Assembly (NCBI RefSeq): GCF_012489685.1
Contig: NC_080044.1
Location: forward strand, 71,906,732-71,970,731
DNA: 64,000 nt
Direction: 5' to 3'
DNA from: Lotus japonicus
Lineage: Eukaryota > Streptophyta > Magnoliopsida > Fabales > Fabaceae
Made by a program: the position numbers and the translations under genes. Below the pieces are notes generated by a model. It had not been told where the DNA came from, searched no databases, and was given only the letters and a program-made list of their open reading frames with translations. Shown piece by piece: positions 58,603 to 64,000 of the stretch (the stretch's first letter is position 1; each line of letters opens with the position of its first letter).

Positions 58603-59402
58603 TTAAAGTGGGGAAATTACGGAAAAACCCCCTTTACAAGAATACGGAATATTAAATTTCGTATTCAATACGGAATATAAAGTTCCGTATTATATTACTA
58701 TGTAATCGACAGGGGTTTTTTCAAAACTCATTTCAGCGCTCCAAACCATTCCCAACCCTTGCTCTGCAATCTTCGAGACCGACGCTCTCCTTGCTTCAAT
58801 CATCATCTGGACAGGGTACCATCGTCTCCATCATCAACCCCATTCTCCCCATTCATTGCATTGAACCTAGAGGTAAGTAAGTTTGGATTTCAACTTGAAT
58901 TCACCATTTAACTTGAAATTATGGAATCTTTCAACCCTAGGATAGTCGATTTATGCTTAAGTAGATGTTAGGTTGGCTGAAATTGTATAAATTGGTCTTT
59001 GGGGCGAGTTCCAATCATGCAATGTCGTTAATGGAGTTCTGGTTCGATACAGAACATAATATTCCGTATTCAATATGAAACTTAATGTTCCGTATTGGAT
59101 ATGAAACTTAATGTTCCGTATTGGATATGAAACTTAATGTTCCGTATTTGGTGTCTGTTTAGAGTTATGAACTTAATTTATAAAATGTTTTTATAAAACT
59201 TAATATAATTAGCTTAGTTTATTTATAAAACCTAATCTAATTAGCTTAGTTAATTTATAAAATGTTTTTAATTTAGTTATAAACATCGTGAATTATTTAG
59301 TGATTTTATTTAGAGATTTAATTGAGAAATTTAGTAATTGAGCGAGTATAATTTATTCAGTGAATTTATTTAGAAAATGTTTGCTCTGAATATATAGTGA
59401 GA
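58603..59402 (+). promoter_or_regulatory. Subterminal region, promoter and leader of the PMD gene
   Basis: Contains TTCCGTAT/ATACGGAA motifs near 58641, 58667, 58683, 59061, 59087, 59113 and 59139. The last three are in a 26-bp tandem repeat (59073-59150). A leader exon seems to end at AACCTAGAG with donor GTAAGTAAG at about 58872, and the acceptor is probably ATATAG at 59391-59396, just before the coding start. Confidence 0.6.
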
Positions 59403-60182
59403 ATGAAGAACAGAAAGAGGTCTCGAGCTAGTGAGGATGCGGGGCCTACAGAGGATAGACACCGGCGATTACATGCTTCTAGCCGGCGCGGCGATCATGC
59501 TGCGACCTCTCACGCGGTTGAGGCTTCAGCTCCAGCTCCAGTTGATTCTATGCAGTCGCCCATGGTAGAGGCTTCAGCTCCAGCTCCAGTTGAGCCTACT
59601 GATCGAGTTCCTACTCCGCCGTCTCCCATGGTTGAGGTACCTCGCCATGAGTCACCAGGCGAGGAGTCATCAGGCGAGTCGTCATCCGGCGATGAGTCAT
59701 CCGACGAGGAGTCATCCGGCGAGGAGGGGTCATATGACGAGGATAGTATTCCTCCTCCTGATGTTGATGCTGATGTCATGCCAGAGGCACAGGGTGGCGA
59801 GGAGGACCTGATCCAGAGGTTGCCGCCGTTTCCGGGGGGGCCTGTTGATCTGTCGCTTCTCACGCATTATGCTGATCACAAGGCTCCCTGGACGTGGCAT
59901 GCACTCCTACGCACAGACGAGCGGTATGTGGACCGTCGACACTTGAGGGTGGCCACAGCTGGGGGGAAGGTTTGGAACCTTGCTTGTGATGGTGATTCAG
60001 ACAGTCACAGGAGGGTTCGAGAGTTGATTGAGCAGACGGGTCTTCATCAGCTACCCTGGTGCAGCTACTCGGAGACAGATGCAGGCCTCATTTTGGCCCT
60101 TGTGGAGCGATGGCATGAGGAGACTAGTAGCTTCCACATGCGATTGCTTGTTGAGAGAGACTCATATGGAATTCTTTCATAA
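59403..60182 (+). CDS. Plant mobile domain (PMD, aminotransferase-like) protein, 3'-truncated, MULE-borne
   Basis: 259 aa from the ATG at 59403 (MKNRKRSRASEDAG) to a stop at 60180-60182. The N-terminus is basic. Two EASAPAPV repeats follow, then an acidic, Ser-rich stretch made of 15-bp repeats (GEESSGESSSGDESSDEESS). The rest is the start of a plant mobile domain: VDLSLLTHYADHKAPWTW, LLRTDERYVDRRHLRVATAG, ETDAGLILALVERWHEETSS, FHM. PMD proteins then continue with a conserved GEMTITLxDV block. Here the frame instead runs into 27 bp copied from the inverted transposase exon and ends RLLVERDSYGILS. So it is truncated, lacking most of the domain. Host PMD proteins (MAIN, MAIL1) act in silencing and genome stability; many others are in transposons. 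Confidence 0.85.
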   Translation: MKNRKRSRASEDAGPTEDRHRRLHASSRRGDHAATSHAVEASAPAPVDSMQSPMVEASAPAPVEPTDRVPTPPSPMVEVPRHESPGEESSGESSSGDESSDEESSGEEGSYDEDSIPPPDVDADVMPEAQGGEEDLIQRLPPFPGGPVDLSLLTHYADHKAPWTWHALLRTDERYVDRRHLRVATAGGKVWNLACDGDSDSHRRVRELIEQTGLHQLPWCSYSETDAGLILALVERWHEETSSFHMRLLVERDSYGILS

Positions 60183-62140
60183 CCTGCAAGTTCACAAAAG
60201 TGTCACTTTCAATAACAAATAGAATTAATTGACAAGAGAGTGGTTGACCGGTGACCTGCAAGTTCACAACCGCAAGGTAGTCCATGAGTCTCTCTCAACA
60301 AGCAATCGCATCCGCCGTAGGACTTCATTCTTATATGTTCATCGTCGATGAGCTGCAGGCATTTGTTTGACACAAATCCTCTAATATTTGTGTAAAATGG
60401 GAACATGAAAATGTGATCAATTCTGTGAATACTGCGCTCAAACGATGCTAATATTTCAGTATGTCGATTACATGTCAAACTATGCGACGCATCCCAAGAA
60501 GTGGCTAGGTCACCCTTGCAATCCCGCAACATCTTCTTCAAACTGGCATGTGCACCCTCAGCCCTGCAAACAACAAACAGATATCTTATTAACTCTCCAA
60601 TGTAAACAATCTATCAAATGAAAAACATATAACAATGCATAAATTAAGCTCATATAATTTTTGTACCTGTTACTTGTTGTTGTTCCAAAGTGCATCACAT
60701 GATTTGTCCATGCCTTGGCAAATTTTTCCTTGTGGACCAACCATGTAGTAGAACAATAGGAGGTAAAGTTGCTGTATTTGTCCTTGCACATATTAAACAA
60801 TTGCATCCATTGAACTTCAAATTCTTCAACTGTTGCAGCATCCACCACCTCTCCCCACTTCCCCATAACCAATTCAGCAAAATCATCTGTACCAACATAG
60901 AGTTTGCACTTTGCCAAAACACACTTGTTGATGTGCCACAAGCATAATAAATGGCTGGTGTTGGGAAGGCTTTGCTTAGCAGCACTCAATAAGGCAAGAT
61001 CCCTGTCAGTAACAATCACCTTAGGCAACATGGCTTGATCAGCTAATAGAGCCTTCATACACTCCAGTGCCCAAACGTAGTCATCTGTGCCCTCATTAAC
61101 AATGTAGCAAAAGGCTATGGAGTATGTCTTATCTGTGGAAGTCAGTCCAACAATCTCAAGCAATGGAATTTTATATTTGTTTGTCTTGTATGTGCAATCC
61201 ATAATCACTACATATGGAAATGTGTTGAACAGTTTGATAGCATTTGGATGAGCCCAAAATACATCCCTAATGACTTCCGATCCAGGCTCATGTCTTTCAA
61301 AGTGGACGTACTTGTCACCGTCCAACTTCTTCAACAAGTGTTGCATTTCTGTCAATGACCCGCGGAGGGATTTTCTTAACCTCTTGCAAGCACCATAAAT
61401 CTGAGATATGGTAGTCAAGTTTAAAGGATTGTTTTCCTTCAAAGTCAACAGCATCTTTCTCGGTGGAACCCAACTCTTTGACATTTTTTCCACTTGCTCC
61501 TTCTCTTCGGAATTTAGACGACCAACAAAATTGTGGCCAAGTAGTGACCTAGCTGGTTCATGGTTGTGTGTACCTTCCATCACCTTTAGCCGCCAATCTC
61601 TATCTATGCCATTTTTCATAGGTCGTCCTTTTAGTCTAAAAGGACATTCTGTCTTTTGTGTTCTCGTTCCTTCAACAAGGTCAGGGTCTCTGTAGGGAAC
61701 ATACTTACCATGCTTCTCGCACCCCAACATGACATAAGCTTTTCTGCTTCCATTCCCACCGCTATCTGACTTTGTGATCAACACAACATATCCATTTTCA
61801 ATCGCAATTCCATGAACCCAATTTATAAGATCATCACGGGTAGGGAAAATCTGTTCAATGATGCATACCCAACACACAAACAAGGCATAAACAAGGGTGA
61901 TCAAGACATAATAAGAATTGATATATTACACTTTCAAAACAATGCAAAAATCTGTTCAAAGAATACCTGATCAGTTGTAAATAAATGCGAGACATCTATA
62001 CTTATACACGGGGGTACAAATGCTGGTGGTGGCACCTCTTCAGGTTGAGCATTGTTCAATCCAACTTCAATCAATTGGGATTCATGAAATAAAAATGATT
62101 CTGTCATCCCTGGAAGAGAATACGGAACTTTATTATCCAT
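60065..62140 (-). pseudogene. MULE transposase (FAR1-type DNA-binding, MULE DDE, SWIM finger), 3'-truncated
   Basis: Minus-strand exons 62140-61967 (58 codons, MDNKVPYSLPGM), 61850-60667 and 60563-60256 join in frame, all GT-AG. A fourth exon can start at 60183 with GYERIP. A FAR1/WRKY-GCM1 zinc domain covers about residues 75-170 (GCEKHGKYVPY, TECPFRLKGRP, GTHNHEPARSLLGHN). The MULE catalytic domain shows VVIMDCTYKTNKYKIPLLE (D276), PKVIVTDRDLALLSA (D340) and LLCLWHINKCVLAKCK. The SWIM finger in exon 3 reads CDCLLRETHGLPCGCELA. After GYERIPYE the sequence is lost at the junction with the PMD gene and the frame runs on antisense to a stop at 60065. The catalytic part is intact, so residual activity cannot be excluded. 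Confidence 0.88.
60183..60255 (-). other. Putative last transposase intron bounded by direct repeats
   Basis: On the minus strand TTGTGAACTTGCAGGT occurs at both borders of this 73-bp intron. The donor is in the first copy, the acceptor in the second, and AGGT is shared. Confidence 0.55.
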
Positions 62141-62685
62141 ATTGCATACGGAACTTTATAATTCGTATTTAATACGGAAATTTATAATTCGTATTGAATA
62201 CGGTATATTAATTTTCGTATAGACTCCGAAACTTTATATTCCGTATTTTAACACATCTCAGAATTCAGAAAATCATCATTCTAACTACTTAATCTACTTA
62301 ATCTAACAACTTCAACTACTTAAACTAACAACATACAACAAACAACTAACAACACTTACCTCAAATGCTATCTTTTTGCATCCAATGGTGGAGAGCTTGC
62401 CAATGAAGGAGTTGGTGGTGGTGGTAGGAAGAATGGAAGTGAGGATGAAAGTGAGGTAGGAGAGGGTGAGAGAGAGGGTGGTCTGGAGGCATTGAGGGGG
62501 TTAAGGGGGCTGGTGAGGGGTTGGTGACGGAGGAGTAATGGTGGAGGGGTTGGTGGAGGGAGGAGTAATGGTGGAAAAGGTGATGACTGTCAGAGTTATA
62601 ATACGGAATTTTAACTTCCGTATTCTATTTTATTGAATACGGAAGTTTAAGTTCCGTAGGGCATTTATGGGTTAAAAAAAAAGAG
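62141..62685 (-). promoter_or_regulatory. Subterminal region, promoter and leader of the transposase
   Basis: On the minus strand a leader exon ends AGCATTTGAG with donor GTAAGTG at about 62361. TTCCGTAT/ATACGGAA motifs lie at about 62119, 62146, 62174, 62240, 62600, 62616, 62637 and 62652. The leader exon (62362-62580) is a C/T-rich stretch on the minus strand. Confidence 0.55.
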
Positions 62686-62729
62686 GTGGGGCGCGGAGCC
62701 CCATAGGGGGGGCCCCAAACCCAACTCCC
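62686..62729 (-). repeat. Right TIR of the MULE (44 bp, perfect)
   Basis: Inverted copy of 58559-58602, followed by the target duplication at 62730-62738. Confidence 0.95.
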
Positions 62730-62738
62730 GCCTACTAG

Positions 62739-64000
62739 GAGGGGTAAGTGTTACTATTGACGTTTTACTGATGGTACATCCCAGAAGACATTGGAAATGA
62801 GAACAAGTCTCGTTCATGAACTCCTGTACTGCTGGTACGTAAATCCAGCTAATGTTCATATCTGGTTGCTTGTTAAGGGGAAGATGTCATGGAGAAGCAG
62901 GAGAGGTTTCAATCATCCATGCTGCAAGAAGGGTCGCTTATTATGCTGTGAAAGTGAGATCACATTGATTCAAGATCTTGGATTCATTCTCTCGTGGCGT
63001 CACATTAGGTATACCAAGATATTCAACAAGCAACAAAGTGAAAAATAAAAGAGTGACCAAGTGAGTCTTGCTCACGCTATGATCCATAAAAGCCGCTGAC
63101 TGGAGCTTTTAACAATGCCTGCAACTCTGCAAGTGTGTATTCTTCACTGTAATTATCGTGTATTATTGAGTTGTTGCATGTATGATCAATTATGTAAAAA
63201 CTGATTATAAATATAATTGACTGTAATATAAAAGGGTGTTTGTTTTCTGTTGAATCCAATTATAGCACAGGCTAAAAAACATGATTCACACTTTCCTATG
63301 TGCTACACGCTAAAGATACTTCTTTGCACCCTTGAGATGAACCAAAAAAATGATTTAAAATTTAATGCACCCGAAAATAATTTCTAGAAGCTAATGATTT
63401 GATATGTAGTTGTATAATCTTATAGTTATTATTGTTTACGTAATTTTCTGCAAACATTCTCTCAGTTGAGTTTAAATATCAATTGATTCAATTCATAAGA
63501 GATTCGTTCATTCTTAGTCTCAAACATGAACATACGCTTGAAGAACAAGTATCCCAAACATAACCTTAGTGTGATTGAATGATGGGGGCCTTGTCATACC
63601 TAATAATTAATTGTGTATAAAAATTAATGAAGATAATAACAAAATCCAGGTACTACTATAAAATTGACTTATTGGATAATAACAAATTATGTTGATAATG
63701 GAGGCTATTCTGACTTCTCCACAAAACCGAATTCCAAGCAGAAGGCATGCATACAACACTTAATGAAGTGTGTTATTATCTCATTACGGATGATTTTAGA
63801 ACAGAAGTCACCACAGAAGTGACTTTAGAATAAAAGCCATGTATGAGGTGTGTGTTACTGGATAAGACAATTGTTACCAGCCGAAGTTTAATAACTCAAA
63901 ATGCAGAGATTTCTTTTCTAAATAGAAATAAACTGGAAGAATTCTAAACTTCACTTGAGGACACATTAATAAAGCACACAATACTCTTAATTAGTGTCCG
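62739..64000. other. Right flank of the MULE; two unconvincing frames
   Basis: A plus frame from the ATG at 62797 to 63048 (83 codons, with NPANVHIWLLVKGKMSW and CCKKGRLLCC) and a minus frame ending at 63077 (TLAELQALLKAPVSGFYGS) have some coding character, but I recognise neither and see no clear partner exons. The rest is AT-rich with no gene seen. Confidence 0.3.

Larger units (their letters stand above)
58559..62729. mobile_element. Mutator-like element (MULE) with convergent PMD and transposase genes
   Basis: The TIRs 58559-58602 and 62686-62729 are perfect over 44 bp (starting GGGAGTTGGGTTTGGGGCCC). The 9-bp direct repeat GCCTACTAG flanks the element (58550-58558 and 62730-62738), the hallmark of Mutator transposition. 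Inside, a plant-mobile-domain gene runs right from the left TIR and a FAR1-type MULE transposase runs left from the right TIR; both have leaders with a GTAAGT-type intron. Both genes are cut at their 3' ends near 60138-60183. Identical TIRs and target duplications mean a recent insertion. It was probably mobilised in trans, since the transposase looks incomplete. Confidence 0.95.

Overview
The window is eukaryotic nuclear DNA from a dicot plant. Its genes have long AT-rich introns with GT-AG borders, and they belong to plant families: FLZ zinc finger, plant multifunctional protein of beta-oxidation, LEA3, UDP-xylose synthase and plant mobile domain. Several repeats have the look of legume repeats, so a legume is my best guess, but nothing proves it.

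Host genes from left to right: an FCS-like zinc finger (FLZ) gene (26-850, +); a domesticated hAT transposase gene with BED finger, DUF659 and hAT dimerisation domains (9773-12744, +, 4 coding exons); an LC8-type dynein light chain (14616-17000, -, 3 exons); a peroxisomal fatty-acid beta-oxidation multifunctional protein of the MFP2 type ending in SRL (26256-34958, +, 18 exons, 722 aa); a CxxH/CxxC OCTOPUS/DUF740-like protein (41286-42647, +, one exon); a mitochondrial-type LEA3/SAG21-like protein (47421-48064, -, 2 exons); a Golgi UDP-glucuronate decarboxylase (52942-55414, -, 7 exons, the first intron apparently a U12-type AT-AC intron); and a small three-span membrane protein (56984-57346, +, one exon). 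They are unrelated single genes, not a pathway cluster.

The space between them is filled with mobile DNA of many kinds: a LINE reverse-transcriptase remnant (about 2540-3146) cut by a 3.3 kb inverted-repeat (foldback) element (3147-6458) that seems to carry pieces of a host gene; a 4.4 kb non-autonomous Helitron (21057-25451) with a truncated LINE tail next to it; a decayed Ty3/gypsy element inside an MFP2 intron; a copia 3' end (about 36215-36960); Harbinger-like TIR elements with TAA/TTA duplications (44074-45140 and 48847-50123); a 5'-truncated LINE with a 16-bp target duplication (50949-51669); several MITEs; and tiny poly(T) insertions flanked by 13-17 bp duplications.

The most notable object is a young Mutator-like element at 58559-62729, with a perfect 9-bp target duplication and perfect 44-bp terminal inverted repeats. 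It holds two convergent genes: a FAR1-type MULE transposase from the right end and a plant-mobile-domain (PMD) gene from the left end. This is the layout of maize MuDR with PMD in the place of mudrB. Both genes lost their 3' ends at one shared junction, which carries a filler copied from the transposase gene. The non-coding parts of the element are studded with TTCCGTAT/ATACGGAA motifs.
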